Of a stretch of DNA of 64,000 nt, positions 46,034 through 58,370 are shown in pieces. Source of the DNA: Okapia johnstoni. Its lineage: Eukaryota > Chordata > Mammalia > Artiodactyla > Giraffidae. Made by a program: the position numbers and the translations under genes. Each line of letters opens with the position of its first letter. The first letter of the stretch is position 1. The notes below the pieces were generated by a model, which was given only the letters and a program-made list of their open reading frames with translations, made no database searches and had not been told where the DNA came from. The stretch lies in contig CM044312.1 of NCBI GenBank assembly GCA_024291935.2, positions 50,991,001 to 51,055,000 on the forward strand, in the 5' to 3' direction.

Positions 46034-46799
46034 ATATGTGGTTTGTACTGTAATTTAAAAGGTCCAGTGTGCTTTCACATCCACCATATCTGTAGCCCAG
46101 TGGTATGGCTGGTATATCCTCATTTTAGATGAGGAATCTAAGTGCAAAGGGGTTATGTGAGTTGCCTGTGGACACACAGGTAATTAGTGCTATAAATAGA
46201 CCTACAGCCCACATTTCCTAGTTGTTTTTTTGGTGTAAATTTCCTCTTCCATCTTCCTTTCTACAGTCAGGGGAAAGAGAGTGAATGCTTTTTGAGTGCT
46301 TGTAATGTACTCCTTCCGGTATTAGTCATTGATGCGTTTGATCTCATTTGCTCTTCTTAGCAACTCCTTGTGACAGGAGATGCTACAGTCTTTCTAATGA
46401 CCAAACTGAAGGGAAATTAGGTGTTTTGTCTAGGAATTATGTGCTGACTAGTGCTGGTAGAATTTGGATCTTGATCCTTCAAAGAATATGTTACTCTGTA
46501 CAGTTGTCTGCTAAATGTCCCAGGGGAGAGAATTGACGCAACATAAATGTATAATTTCTCAGCTTCACTTCACAATGGCGTGGCAAAATATTTGATTAAC
46601 GTTTCCACTCATTTGGAGTTGTGGTTTTGCATATGTCCACAAAATACCAAAAAGTTAGAGTTAAATACAATATTTTTTCTCAAAGTTGTCTAAGTTTAGT
46701 TTGCTCTGTATGCTGTAGGAGTTAATCAATTCATAAATCCTGTTGTGACTTGCACTTTGTGAAGTGGATTTTGATTATAAATAAATGCTTTCTTTTTAG
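46034..46799. other. BBS9: BBS9 intron 1, right end
   Basis: Two MIR fragments at about 46055-46220 (ATTTTAGATGAGGAATCTAA) and 46285-46480. The stretch ends in the polypyrimidine acceptor TTTCTTTTTAG. Confidence 0.5.
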
Positions 46800-46810
46800 A
46801 GTGAACGAAA

Positions 46811-46922
46811 ATGTCTTTATTTAAAGCCCGTGATTGGTGGTCTACTGTTCTGGGAGATAAAGAAGAATTTGATCAAGGCTGTTTGTGTTTGGCTGATGTT
46901 GACAATACTGGAAGTGGACAAG
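46811..46922 (+). CDS. BBS9: BBS9 exon 2, first coding exon (residues 1-37)
   Basis: The exon begins at 46800 after TTTCTTTTTAG; the ATG is 11 bases in, in the context CGAAAATG. It encodes MSLFKARDWWSTVLGDKEEF and then DQGCLCLADVDNTGSGQ, nearly identical to the human N-terminus I recall (human has I, N, S and N at the differing places). The donor CAAG/GTAAAC follows at 46922/46923, phase 1. This is the start of the seven-bladed beta-propeller that contacts other BBSome subunits. Confidence 0.96.
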
Positions 46923-48455
46923 GTAAACAGCTTATCACCAAGCATGTTGGAACAAAGCACTTTATCGGGATGAAACAAAAATGACTTTTTTTAAAAAAAA
47001 ATGTCTACTTTATAGAACTTAGGTGAACTGTCATGATTATGTCCCAGTTTTTTTTTTTAAAACAAAGTGACCCAGTTTTTAAGATCATTTGCCTTGTAAG
47101 TAATATTTAGGTAACAGGCTGATAAATGTAGTTATTACTTGTGTTTTGTTGTTTGTATTTTTCTGGTCTGTGTTAATTCTGTCATATTTGCTGGAACTCA
47201 GAAAAATATTATAAAATATCATTTAATTTATTTTTATTTGTTGCAAAATCCGGTGTTGTGGAGTAGAACTGGCAAAATATTTTTAGTTTTGAAAATTTTT
47301 CTTTTGTAGAAATTATTTGCAAGAAAAATTATTTAAAATTGAATCTAAAAGCTGTTTACAAGAATGGACAAATTATGTTAATCTCTCTCTTTGTGGAAAA
47401 CAATTCTTAAATCGTTGCTTTCATTTTTATATTTTGATACTAGAAACAATATTCTCATTTATTCTTATATTATTTGCTCCTCTTTGCATGTTCATATATC
47501 AAGTGGTCTTTAAAATATTTTAGGTCTGTATTATTGCTACTTGAAATTTATATTTGGTTTAAATGATTTATAGCCATGAGCTTTTTTTTTCTTTTTTGTA
47601 ATTCAGATAGTCACTGACTTTTTAAAAAGAAAACTTATAATACTTTTCCTTCTGTTCATTTTATATAAATATTGCCCCTTTACATTTTTCTTTATTTTCT
47701 TTCTCTTGCCTATAATGAAAATAGTAGAATTTGGGTTGTACGGTGGAAGGAGAAAATGATATAAGCAATGAAGAGTGGAAGTCACTGAACTGTTCTGAGC
47801 ACCTACTACATTGTATCTAAGGAAGATCTGGGCCCTGCCTTCCTACTGATAGGAGATGTGAAGGTCTTCTATTTGGAGGATGTCCTGAGTGGTTCTTTAA
47901 TGATTATCAACCCTGCCTCTTGCCCAAGTGTTTGTTTAAATGTATAATTCCCCTATAATTTGGCAGCCTAGAAGAGTCATGCCACAAAAATACCTGCCAG
48001 AGAGAAACAGTTTCATACCCACCTCTGCCCAAACTATTTAAAGCTCAACTTGGTTGTAAATTGTACTTACTGGTTATCTGAATAACATGGTGTTCACTCC
48101 TTATTTTTATTAGAGCTTCTCACTGGGGTGCTACTAGTGGGTTACCAGTATGCTGAAATGTTGCATCCCCCTAATTTGCATCCAGCTATGAGCAGCTTCC
48201 TCTGTTTTCCCAAGCATGCTATACAGAAATCATTTTCTCTCTGTGTGTTCCATACAGAAAAAAAAACCAGTGATCATTATTTCTCAAAGCCTGGACCACT
48301 TATATCATAATATTCTGAAGTGATTATTGTGTATGAAGATTTTCTGTCCCACATGTACCAGATCCTCAAAGATCATATTCTCTGGAGGGTAGATGGATTG
48401 GATGGTGGTTTACGTATCTACATTTTGACAAGCTCCAAAGTTGAATGGTGACACA
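46923..48455. other. BBS9: BBS9 intron 2, left part
   Basis: AT-rich with poly-T/A runs. No exon or clear repeat was recognised. Confidence 0.4.
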
Positions 48456-48469
48456 CTAAAGTTTAGCAA

Positions 48470-49015
48470 TTATTACTGTTGACCTTACGTGGAAGTTTTG
48501 TGAGAGCAGTTTCGAGCATGTTCTGTTTGAAATAGAAGCGTCTGGTAGGCAGAACTGAAGTAGAGATTTGGGAGTGAGCAGAATGTATGTAATTGACGTG
48601 AATGAGCAGAATGATTGTATTTGAAGCCCTGGGAAGGGTAAAAATGCACAGAGAGATAAGATAGAACAAGAGGGAAGGAACCTTAGGACCATGACCTGGA
48701 GAAAATGAACAGTCAGGGAGGAGCTTTGGGAAAGGTAGTCAATAATTGATTCTGATTGGGCATTCAGAGGCAGGAGAACCAGCTGGGCTGGCACCTGGAA
48801 GGCAAGATTTAGTGACATAAAGACTGATACGACTCCACATTGTTTTGCAACTAGTGGTTCATTAGTGTCCTTGGTGAGGGTGGATGAATGGGCACAGTGG
48901 TAACAAAACCTAGATTTGCAGAGAGTGAAGGAGTGAGAGGTGGGAAAGACTGAGTGTTTATGGCCCTTTAAAGAAACAGCTGTGACAGGAAAAGGGAGAG
49001 TGATCATTGGTGACC
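48470..49015. repeat. Interspersed repeat, copy B (pairs with 5.95-6.49 kb)
   Basis: Same blocks in the same order as copy A, including TAGTGGTTCATTAGTGTCCTTGGTGAGG-like and AGATTTGCAGAGAGTGAAGG. The 183-codon minus-strand open frame across it is not a gene; copy A has different breaks. Confidence 0.6.
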
Positions 49016-49221
49016 ATGTAGGGTAAAGAGAAATGTGAAAAACTGAACATGTAGCATAGAGGAATGAGATTCGTTCTTCTGGAGAAGGGATCTAGAGAAG
49101 ACAGTAGGAGATGGGATGCGGTGCACAGATGGAAGGGCTATCTTTAAGTTTGTGTGAAAATTTTTTCCTCAGTGACAGAAGGCAAGAAGATAAGAATGGA
49201 CATAGATGAAGAGAAGTTTGT

Positions 49222-50035
49222 GGGTTAGGTTGGGAATTGAGACAGTAGTGCCAGTTGATCCCTGCTTTCTTAGAGGTGATCAGAGAGTGAAAGAATAGTA
49301 TTAGCGCCTTGAAATTGCTTTGGACGAAGTTGACTTCATTCACAGAAGAAGGATTCCTCAGTCTTGAGAGGAGATTGAGAGACAATTAAGGATCCCTTCG
49401 AGAATCTGAATGGTTCAGCTTAGATTACATGCTAACCTATGGCCTGGAGGGAGTGTTTATTACTAGAATCAGAGTTAAGCACATACATAAGGCAGACTAA
49501 AAAATAGTTCTTACATTTATCACTTTTAGCTTCTTAGCATTTATACCTAATGTGGGGCAACTGTCCCTTGTACAATTGCACACACACATATTCTTACCCA
49601 TCTGCAATGAAAGATAACTGTGTGCACCTACTGCTTCAGAGGCACTTTCAGAGAGCCCTGGCTCTTCAAGACTAGGCTCTCTGGGTGTTATCCCTTTCAT
49701 TTGTCATTCCAGTATTCATGTTCTAATATTCTGCTGCCTCTAGAATAATTGGTACATATAATTTGTGTTCACAGTTTAATATATATATAATATTAATAGT
49801 CGAGGAAAAGAAGAGAAAGAAAAACTTAAAAATTAAGATGAAGGAGCAGGAAAAATTGTATGGCAACCTGAAGAAGTCATGTTGGGAGCTACATCCTTCT
49901 GTTTTGCAACTGGTCACCTGTTGCAGGTTAGGTTGGGAATTGAGACAGTAATGCCAATTGATCCCTACTTTCTTGGAGGTGGCCAGAGAGTGAAAGAATA
50001 GTATTAGTACCTTGAATTTGTTTTGTGGTCTAGGT
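49222..50035. repeat. Local repeat pair (about 110 bp, spaced 700 bp)
   Basis: GGTTAGGTTGGGAATTGAGA at about 49225 recurs at about 49926, and similarity runs on through CAGAGAGTGAAAGAATAGTA to the CCTTGAA(A/T)TTG stretch. It is either a partial local duplication or two pieces of one repeat family. Confidence 0.7.
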
Positions 50036-50417
50036 CTTCATTCCTGAGGTATCTAGAACACCGGTGCTTGTCCGAAGAGGATTATAGTAGTTTCATTTAT
50101 GATTGATCCAGACAGTACAGGGAAGGGCCCATGATGTCCCTGGGTTTCACTTATATTTCTTTCAGCCCCATTCAGCTCTTGTGAGATGATGTGGCAGTCC
50201 TGGGTCCTGCAGATTGGATTGTGGTCATACTTGTAAATGTATACTCTTGCTCCTATTAAGTGAAAGCAAACTGTTCCTGTTGGTCTCCATGTATTGTAAA
50301 GGAGAAAAGGCATTACTAAGATTGGGATGTATTAGTTGGCTCCAAGAAAAAAACAGTTTGTGAATAACAGAAGAATTTAGAGTTGCCCTTTAAGTCATAC
50401 TGATCAACCTTAACTCT

Positions 50418-50643
50418 ATGCTTCAGTGCTAAGTCACTTCAGTTGTATCTGTCTCTTTGAGACCCTATGGACTGCAGCCTGCCAGCTCCCCTGTCCATGG
50501 GATTCTCCAGGCAAGAATACTGGATTGGGTTGCCATGCCCTCCTCCAGGGGATCTTGCCAATCCAGGGATTGAACTTGCATCTTTTATGTCTCCTGCATT
50601 GTCAGATGGGTTCTTTACCACTAGTGCCACCTGGGAAGTCCCT
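50418..50643 (-). mobile_element. Bov-tA SINE
   Basis: Antisense copy from ATGCTTCAGTGCTAAGTCAC to AGTGCCACCTGGGAAGTCCC. Confidence 0.87.
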
Positions 50644-51207
50644 TAACTCTTCCAAACCCATTAATTAGATTTTTTATCAGCAAATTTGGTTATTAAACCA
50701 AAATTCTTTGATAGGAATTATCACATATATACAGTTAAGTTTTTTGGAATAAAATTTTAAGAAACCATCTCAAATCAGGCTTAGAAATGGTATTGATTTT
50801 TATTTTCTCCCAGTTGGAGAGATGGAGTTCCACTGGCTTCTATATAGCCCTTTTAATATAATATCCCTTACTATACACCTTAGGGAACCAAGTGGATATT
50901 CCACAGTTTTCTACAGAAATATATTTCCTTGAAGCTCTCAGATACTGGGTGAGAAATCATAGATTGGCTTTGCTTTCCCACTGGGGTGAAATAAGTTAGA
51001 AAGTTAATTTATCACTGAATCTCCATAATTGGCAACAACAGTATTTCCCTGGGCTTCCAGAATTAGTAGTAATTTAGAGCCAACATTCAGTGTTCTCATA
51101 AAGGTTGGGTATTTACCTTTGTTCAGTACATTTGAATGAATGACTACTGGTTTGACAGGGAAGAATCTGAGGAAACTTTATATTAGGCATGTGTGGTGTT
51201 GTAATTG
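50644..51207. other. BBS9: BBS9 intron 2, unrecognised stretch
   Basis: No repeat family, RNA gene or exon was recognised. Confidence 0.35.
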
Positions 51208-51395
51208 TTGTGTTAGTCACTCAGTCCTATCTGACTCTTTGTGACCTCATGGACTGTAGCCTTCCAGGCTCCTCTGTCCATGGAGAATCCAGGTAAGAAT
51301 ACTGGAATGGGTTGCCATTCCCTTCTCCAGAGGATATTCCTGACTCAGGGATTGAACCTGGATCTCCTGCATTGCAGATAAACTGCCACGGCAGT
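51208..51395 (-). mobile_element. Bov-tA SINE, partly truncated
   Basis: Antisense copy: GTGTTAGTCACTCAGTCCTA, GAATGGGTTGCCATTCCCTT, ATTGAACCTGGATCTCCTGC; the head is incomplete. Confidence 0.82.
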
Positions 51396-51454
51396 CTATA
51401 CACAGCCCTTTCTTTGTTTAGGTGACTCCAAGTCTATAAATTGACTTATGTATG

Positions 51455-51590
51455 ACATTATCAACTCAACTGACATGAGTTTGAGTGAACTCCGGGAGAT
51501 AGTGAAGGACAGGGAAGCCTGGCATATTGTAGTCCATGGGGTTGCAAAGAGTCAGACTGACTGAGCGAATGAACAGCAACAGTGGGGTTT
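51455..51590 (+). mobile_element. BovB 3' end fragment
   Basis: ACTGACATGAGTTTGAGTGA, CTCCGGGAGATAGTGAAGGA and GGGTTGCAAAGAGTCAGACT match the last part of BovB at 17.15 and 45.1 kb. Confidence 0.8.
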
Positions 51591-52734
51591 GGTGCAATGC
51601 CATGACTGTCTGATATGGTGGCTTGAATTAGTCCTCTTTTTCATAGACCTGGAATATTTTTGGTTATAGACTTCAAAAAAGGCCTTAATTTGATAAGCAC
51701 ATTATAGTACATTGTTACAATTAAATACTACTCAGTAATAAAAAGAAATGAATCATTGGGGAAATAAAGGCCTTAATGACTTGCCTGTTTGTTCCATTCC
51801 TGGGGATCCTGTGTTAATTATAGCTTGAAATCTGTGATAGTTAGACTGTTACCTGAGATCTGGTTACTATAATAATCCCACTATTTTAATAATTATACAT
51901 ACATGTTGTAATTCTAGGGATTAAATTGTCACCATCTAGGCTTGGCCATCCTGACTTCCTCTTACCCCTGAGGGTGGGGCATGTTGAAGGTGAACCCCAC
52001 TCTTTCTGATCACTGTCTTTACTTTTATGTAAGAAACCTGGGGAGACTGTGAACTCATTTGTTACTGTAATTTAAAACCTCTAGTGTTAATCCCTGAACT
52101 AGTTTCTTAGGGGTTAAGCCCCCTGTGAAATGAGGTAAGAAATTGTTTCCTCAGACTTCCAAAGACCCTTAGTTTTACCCTGAAATGAGAATTTTTGGTC
52201 AAAACCTATCATTCTCTTACTTTAAATTATCCAGTGCCCTTAGAAAACACCATCTTACATATGGTTTGGCACTGCTCCTTCCTGTTCATTTGGTAGCAGC
52301 TGTTCAGTTCACTAGAGTTTTACCTACAGTGGGCACAGTGTTCCAGATGCTTGGAGGTGTTAACTTGATTAGCTGTTCTGTCACTGTGTACGATGCTGTT
52401 TAACTCCATCTAAATTATGAAAGGAGTTTTAATGCTTTGTGCTCCAACTCACCTCAAGAACGAATTTCTAAATATCCCTGAAGAAATTGGTGTCTGTAGT
52501 TTACTCCTTGGTGCTAATTTTGTAAATCAGTTAACATTTTTTATTTTTTTTGCTACAAGTGACAGGAAACAATTATGATAAATGCACATAATAGAGAGAT
52601 TGGAAGGAGAGTGACATAGCTTTTTGAATGTAGAGAGTTCATTTGGCCAAGCCTTAGTCAGAGTCAGGAATCAGTATATCTCGAGAGAGTTTGTAGACCT
52701 CTGAGGCTGCCATCAGATCACCTAGAACCAGATC
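51591..52734. other. BBS9: BBS9 intron 2, unrecognised stretch
   Basis: A short L1-like piece lies at about 51700-51765 (ACTCAGTAATAAAAAGAAAT). Nothing else was recognised. Confidence 0.4.
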
Positions 52735-52816
52735 CTTTTTTTTTTTTTCTAATTGAAGTATAGTTGATTTACAATGTTTTGTTAATTTCTGCTGTATGAC
52801 ACTGTGATTCAGTTAT

Positions 52817-52900
52817 ATATATGTGTGTGTGTGTGTATATATATATATATGTGTGTGTGTGTGTATATGTATATATATATATACATATACACACACACAT
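52817..52900. repeat. TG/TA microsatellite
   Basis: Alternating blocks of TG, TA and CA dinucleotides within the L1 3' end; able to fold back on itself. Confidence 0.85.
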
Positions 52901-53263
52901 TTCTTCATATTCTTTTCCATTATGGTTATCACAGGATATTGAATATAGTTCTCTATGCTGTAGAGTAGACCTTGTTGTTTATCCATTTTGTATATAATTA
53001 TTTGCATCTGCTAGTCCTAAACTCCCAATTCATCCCTTCCCCATCTCTCCTCCCCCTTGGCAACCACAAATCTGTTCTCTATGTATATGGATGGGTCTGT
53101 TTGTTTTATAAATAAGTTCATTTCTGTTGTATTTTAGATTCCATATAAATGATATCATATAGTATTTGTCTTTCTCCGTCTGACTTACTTATCTCTAGGC
53201 CCATTCTTATTGCTGCAAATGGCATTATTTCATTCTTTTTTATGGCTGAGTATTATTCCACTG

Positions 53264-53500
53264 GGCTTCCTAGGTGGTGCTAGTGGTAAAGAACCTGCCA
53301 TTGTCTCCTGCCAATGCAGGAGACATAAGAAACATGGATTTGATCCCTGGGTCCAGAAGATCCCCTGGAGAAGGGCATGACAGCCCACTCCAGTATTCTT
53401 GCCTGGGGAATCACATGGACAGAAGAGCCTGGTGGGCTACAGTCCATAGGGTCACAAAGAGTCAGACATGACTGAAGCAACTTGGCACAGCACAGCACAG
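53264..53500 (+). mobile_element. Bov-tA SINE nested in L1
   Basis: Sense copy from GGGCTTCCTAGGTGGTGCTA to a CAGCACAGCACAG tail. TATTCCACT occurs on both sides, a likely target duplication. Confidence 0.9.
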
Positions 53501-53827
53501 TATTCCACTATGTATATTTATCCCATCTTCTTTATGCATTCGTCTGTCGATGGATATTTAGGTTGCTTCCATATCTTGGCTATTGTGAATAGTAGCACCA
53601 TATTCTTAATGACATGTGTATCTCTATTCATGATTGAAATTCCTAGGATAGTACCTCTCTCAGAGGATTATTATGAGGATAATGAGTTAGTATTAATATT
53701 GTAAGCTACTTAGACCATTGCCTGGCAGATAATAAGCTCTCAATAAAAAAGTGTGTAGAACTCCTTCTTTTCAGTATATAGAAAATAACTCTGTGTACTC
53801 TACTAATCCAGGGATTTCAAACAGCCC

Positions 53828-54290
53828 AAAGTATTAGTTTCCTAGGATTGCTATAACAAAGTACCACAAATTGGCATAAAACAACAGAAATTTATTCTGT
53901 CACAGTCTGGAGTCTAGAAGTCCAAAATCAAGGTGCTTGCAGGACCGTACTATCCCTGAAGCCTCTAGGATACTTCTTTGCCTCTTTCAGTTTCTGATAA
54001 TTCTTTGGCATGTGGATTATCACTCCAATCAGTGCCTCTGTGGTCACATGATCATCTTCTTGCTTGTCTTTGTATCTTCATGTGACATTCTCCTCCCCAC
54101 GCTGTCCTTGTTTTCTCTTCTTATAAGGATACTAATTGAGTCCTACCACATACCTAATCAGTGTGACCTCATTGTAACTTGGGTTTATCTGTAAAAACCT
54201 TATTTCCAAATCAGATCAATTACTGGAGGCTAGGTCTTCAACATATCTTTTTGATGGACACAGTTCAACCCTTAATACCTATCTTATCAT
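53828..54290 (-). mobile_element. MaLR-type LTR, antisense
   Basis: AGGATTGCTATAACAAAGTA, ACAGAAATTTATTCTGTCAC, GAAGTCCAAAATCAAGGTGC and the end CACAGTTCAACCCTTAATA are the typical antisense layout of MST/MLT1 LTRs. It is non-coding. Confidence 0.7.
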
Positions 54291-54654
54291 GTCCCCCTTT
54301 GATACCCAAGACTAGATATTATAAATCAGAGCACTCTGTCTAGTGAGGCCTTGGAATAATTTTTAATGCAATGTTGCCACAGCCAAAATCAGGTATAGAG
54401 TTGACACTGTATGATGAAATCAGTTTACAACCTGATACTAGTCCTTTGTTAAAAGGGCTTACCTGTGCTGAATTATGGCTACTGATAACAAATCAAGGCT
54501 TAAGAAAAGTGTAGTATGTTAGTATATTTGAATATTGGTGATGTAAAGCTATTTAGTTCACTTTAATTATATATACTATTGACAGATTGGTCTTTGTATA
54601 TGAAACAAAACTGGATTCTTTTAATTTTTAGATTTTTTTAATTGTCTTATTTCT

Positions 54655-55545
54655 TTTTTAAAAAAATTTATTAATTTTAATTGGAGGTTAATTACTTTAC
54701 AATATTGTAGTGGTTTTTGCCATACATTGACATGAATCAGCCATGGCTGTACATGTGTTCCCCATCCTGAACCCCTCTCCCACCTCCTTCCCCATCCCAT
54801 CCCTCTGGGTCACCCCAGTGCACCAGCCCTGAGCACCCTGTCTCATGCATTGAACCTGGACTGGCGATCTGTTTCACATATGAAAATATACATGTTTCAA
54901 TGCTATTCTCTCAGATCATCCCACCCTTGCCTTCTCCCACAGAGTCCAATAGACTGTACTATATATCTGTGTCTCTTCTGCTGTCTCGCATATAGGGTTA
55001 TCATTACCATCTTTCTAAATTCCATATATATGTGTTAGTATACTGTATTGGTGTTTTTCTTTCTGACTTACTTCACTCTGTATGATAGGCTCCAGTTTCA
55101 TCCACCTCATTAGAACTGATTCAAATGCATTCTTTTTGATGGCTGAGTAATATTCCATTGTGTATGGGTACCACAGCTTTCTTATCTATTTGTCTGCTGA
55201 TGGACATCTAGGTTGCCTCCATGTCCTGGCTATTATAAACAGTGCTGCGATGAACATGTCTCTTTCAATTCTGGTTTCTTTGGTGTATATGCCCAGCAGT
55301 GGGATTGCTGGGTCATATGGCAGTTCTATTTCCAGTTTTTTAAGGAATCTCCACACTGTTCTCCATAGTGGCTGTACTAGTTTGCATTCCCACCAACAGT
55401 GTAAGAGGGTTCCCTTTTCTCCACACCCTCTCCAGCATTTATTGTTTGTAGGTTTTTGGATAGTAGCCATTCTGACCAGCATGAGATGGTACCTCATTGT
55501 GGTTTTGATTTGCATTTCTCTGATAATGAGTGATGTTGAGCATAA
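54655..55545 (-). mobile_element. Relatively young L1 LINE 3' end
   Basis: The antisense 3' UTR begins at about 54655. The minus frame at 55186-55515 is the intact C-terminal stretch of L1 ORF2 ([20 protein letters not shown], then [20 protein letters not shown], and [20 protein letters not shown]), with little decay. It ends 95 bp before BBS9 exon 3. Confidence 0.9.
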
Positions 55546-55639
55546 TTTTTAGATTCTTCTTTTAGACATTAAAAATTCTATTTCCAAAATTTTTGTGACT
55601 AATGTTTTTTCCTATATCTTTAAACACACCTCTTTACAG

Positions 55640-55790
55640 ATAAAATAATTGTGGGCAGCTTTATGGGATACCTAAGAATCTTTAATCCTCGTCCTGTAAA
55701 AACAGGAGATGGAGCTCAAGCTGAGGATTTGCTTCTAGAAGTGCATCTACGAGATCCAGTATTGCAAGTGGAAGTAGGAAAGTTTGTTTC
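55640..55790 (+). CDS. BBS9: BBS9 exon 3 (residues 38-87)
   Basis: A 151-bp exon after CTCTTTACAG. It completes the split Asp codon and encodes DKIIVGSFMGYLRIFNPRPV, then KTGDGAQAEDLLLEVHLRDP and VLQVEVGKFV, plus two bases of Ser. It matches the human sequence closely (SPHPA replaced by NPRPV, VDLR by VHLR). The donor TTTC/GTAAGT follows. Part of the first propeller blades. Confidence 0.96.
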
Positions 55791-56387
55791 GTAAGTACAG
55801 TCCACCAGTTCTAGCGTTTTGTCTTACTACTTGGAGTATGTCAGTCCCCTGTGTGTCATTTTTGTGAATTCTTAAAAAAAATGACTATGAATTAAATATA
55901 TTTCCTGTATATCATCATGTACTGAACATTGTTTAATATGGAAACCTGTACATTTAAGACAGAAAAATTTAGGAGAGTTTTTTTTTTTTTTTTAAGTGTA
56001 ACAGACCTAAGATGCCTGATGTGTCAGAAGCTTAAAGGAAAGAAGATAAGCTTTTGGAAAATAATCAAATAAAGAAACAGAAAGCATTCACTTACTTAAA
56101 GCACCAATTTTCTAGGTTATATAAATTTGTTTACAAAAATTAGACATCATGGTAGCTATGTGATTTGGTGCATAACTTTGAGGCTTTAAAATGTATTACT
56201 TATTTGGGGTAGAGAGGTCCTTAGTTTTTTAAAAGAAGTCAGCTCAACCCACAAAGGAAGTCTTTGATTCAAAGTCCTTTATTTTTAAAACTATTTTAGA
56301 AGACCATTTATTGTTTTGCATTTTGTGTAATACGTCTTTTTTATTTACTGATGATATTGCTGATTTTATCTTATTTTCATACATGCT

Positions 56388-56655
56388 GCTACTGCTAAGT
56401 CGCTTCAGTCGTGTCCGACTGTGTGCGACGCTATAGACGGCAGCCCACCAGGCTCTGCCGTCCCTAGGATTCTCCAGGCAAGAATACTGGAGTGGGTTGC
56501 CATTTCCTTCTCCAGTGCATGAAACGGAAAAGTGAAAGTGAAGCTGCTCAGTTGTGTCCGACTCTCAGCGACCCCATGGACTGTAGCCTACCAGGCTCCT
56601 CCATCCATGGGATATTCCAGGCAAGAGTACAGGAGTGAGGTGCCATTGCCTTCTC
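56388..56655 (-). mobile_element. Bov-A2 dimeric SINE
   Basis: Two antisense Bov-A units joined by CAGTGCATGAAACGGAAAAG, flanked on both sides by TTTCATACATG (about 56376 and 56658), a target duplication. Confidence 0.9.
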
Positions 56656-57899
56656 CGTTTCATACATGAATTTTCTTAAAATTAAACCTGTATTTCTTAA
56701 TCATTTATAAAAGTATCTACTATGAAATTTTATGTAGACAGAGGTGGTCTTGTTTTCCCTTTTCTTTTTGAGCCCTCTTTGCCTTCTTAAGTCGGGGAGT
56801 GCCCTGAGCTGTGGACTTTGGCTCACTCCCAATTGCTCAGCATAATTTATTGGCCCCAGATTGAACTTGTTCAGGGTCCTGACTCTTACTAGAAAAACCT
56901 GAATGACTGCTCCTGAGCATTATTAACTTTTCTAGTAATATGTTTCATTCTAATGGGAAGCTGTTTCATGGATGCTCTATGCTGGGACATGAGATAGGAC
57001 CTTTACGCACTGTGACAGACTGGATCAGGAGTTTATTACTGACATGGCTGGTAAATATCTACTCCATCTAAAAGCAGATAATGATTAGGTGCCCATTGTG
57101 AACCTAGCACATATAAACATGATGGATTTATAAAATAAGAAGACAAAAGAAATTTTTGTCTCTAAAAGGCATTTTTACCTTTTCATGTTTTAAAAAAGTG
57201 GAATGCTGTCAGAATCATTCTGTATAGTAATATGGTTTTCATCTATGTGATCATTTTTTAGAAGGGAGGAGGTTAACATTGATGAGTGGATACTGTCCTA
57301 CTATTAACTGACTAGTACTGTCTCATTAATCTGATCTATAAGATGTGATCTACATTTAGAGATAAGGTAGCTAGTTAGAGCTCAGAGCTTTCAGTCACAC
57401 AGCCAGGATTCTGACCCAGGTCTGTGACTCTGTTCTTTACTGCCTTTCCATGACATTATGTTCTTTGCCTGTGCATGATGGAAAAGTTGAGTGTTCAGGG
57501 TACATATAAAGATTTTTGAAGACAATCTTGATTATGTGGTAGTTGTATATATTTGCAGGTATTATCTAATATAATTCTTATTTTATGAATGAGACACTCA
57601 CACTCTAAAAGATTAAATGATCATGGAAATACCGAAGTGCAGAGGCAAGACCCCAATCCAAGTCTTCAGACTTCAATTATAGTCCTTTTAGTTTAGAACA
57701 GAGTCTGTCTCAGAGGTCAGACACTGGAGGCCTGCTTGCAGATTAGTTTTAAATTTAAAAGAATTGCCAATGTTTAAGAATGAGGAATTTTCACATAAAA
57801 TCCCTGCCTTCTGGCTTTTCCTGAAAAAAATGTGGAGATCTGGCCACAAGCCCAGAACTGAGTAGCTGCTTGCTGTCTCCTTTAAACTGGCCCTAGTCT

Positions 57900-58370
57900 C
57901 CAGTTGATCACAGCCATTTACTCCCTTTACTCACTTACATCCTCTGACTTGACTCTTGAAGACTTTGAATTTAGGATTTCTGGACTGACTGTGCCATGTC
58001 TCTGGAAACCACTTAATAGGGGCTGGGAAGTGTAGTAGTGGCACTTGAGACCTGTAGGGGAAGAGCAATTGGCCAGGTGGCGATGGTCAGGCTCTCTCGC
58101 CCCACTCCTCACTCAGGACAGCTGAGATCATTTGTGGTGCTAAGCATGCGCATCGTGGTGTGGTCTATATAAGCACCACCTGAAAAGCTCTTAGAGCTGT
58201 CAAGTTGAGTCCAGTCCCATGGAGTTGAGTTGTGTAGTCATCATTACTGCTGTGTCAGCCATTAGAGATTAAAGCATGTCTGCTTTGCCCCAGTAAATAA
58301 AGAATATCTGTAGTTTCTACAGCTCCTTGCATCTTCTTCCAGCTTCCCCGCTGGTGTCTTGCCTACCCTC
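57900..58370 (+). mobile_element. Possible LTR-like element with TATA box
   Basis: GTCTATATAAGC at about 58162 is followed about 130 bp later by AATAAAGAATAT, the layout of an LTR promoter and polyadenylation signal. The ends and family were not determined. Confidence 0.35.

Larger units (their letters stand above)
52735..53640 (-). mobile_element. L1 LINE 3' end, antisense, with nested SINE
   Basis: It starts with poly-T and TTGAAGTATAGTTGATTTAC, runs through a (TG)n/(TA)n stretch (52817-52900) and AGACCTTGTTGTTTATCC, is broken by a SINE at 53264-53500, and resumes with TATTCCACTATGTATATTTA. Confidence 0.85.

Noticed and set aside
48456..49007. 183-codon minus-strand open frame
   Set aside because: It coincides with an interspersed repeat whose other copy (5.95-6.49 kb) has different stops.
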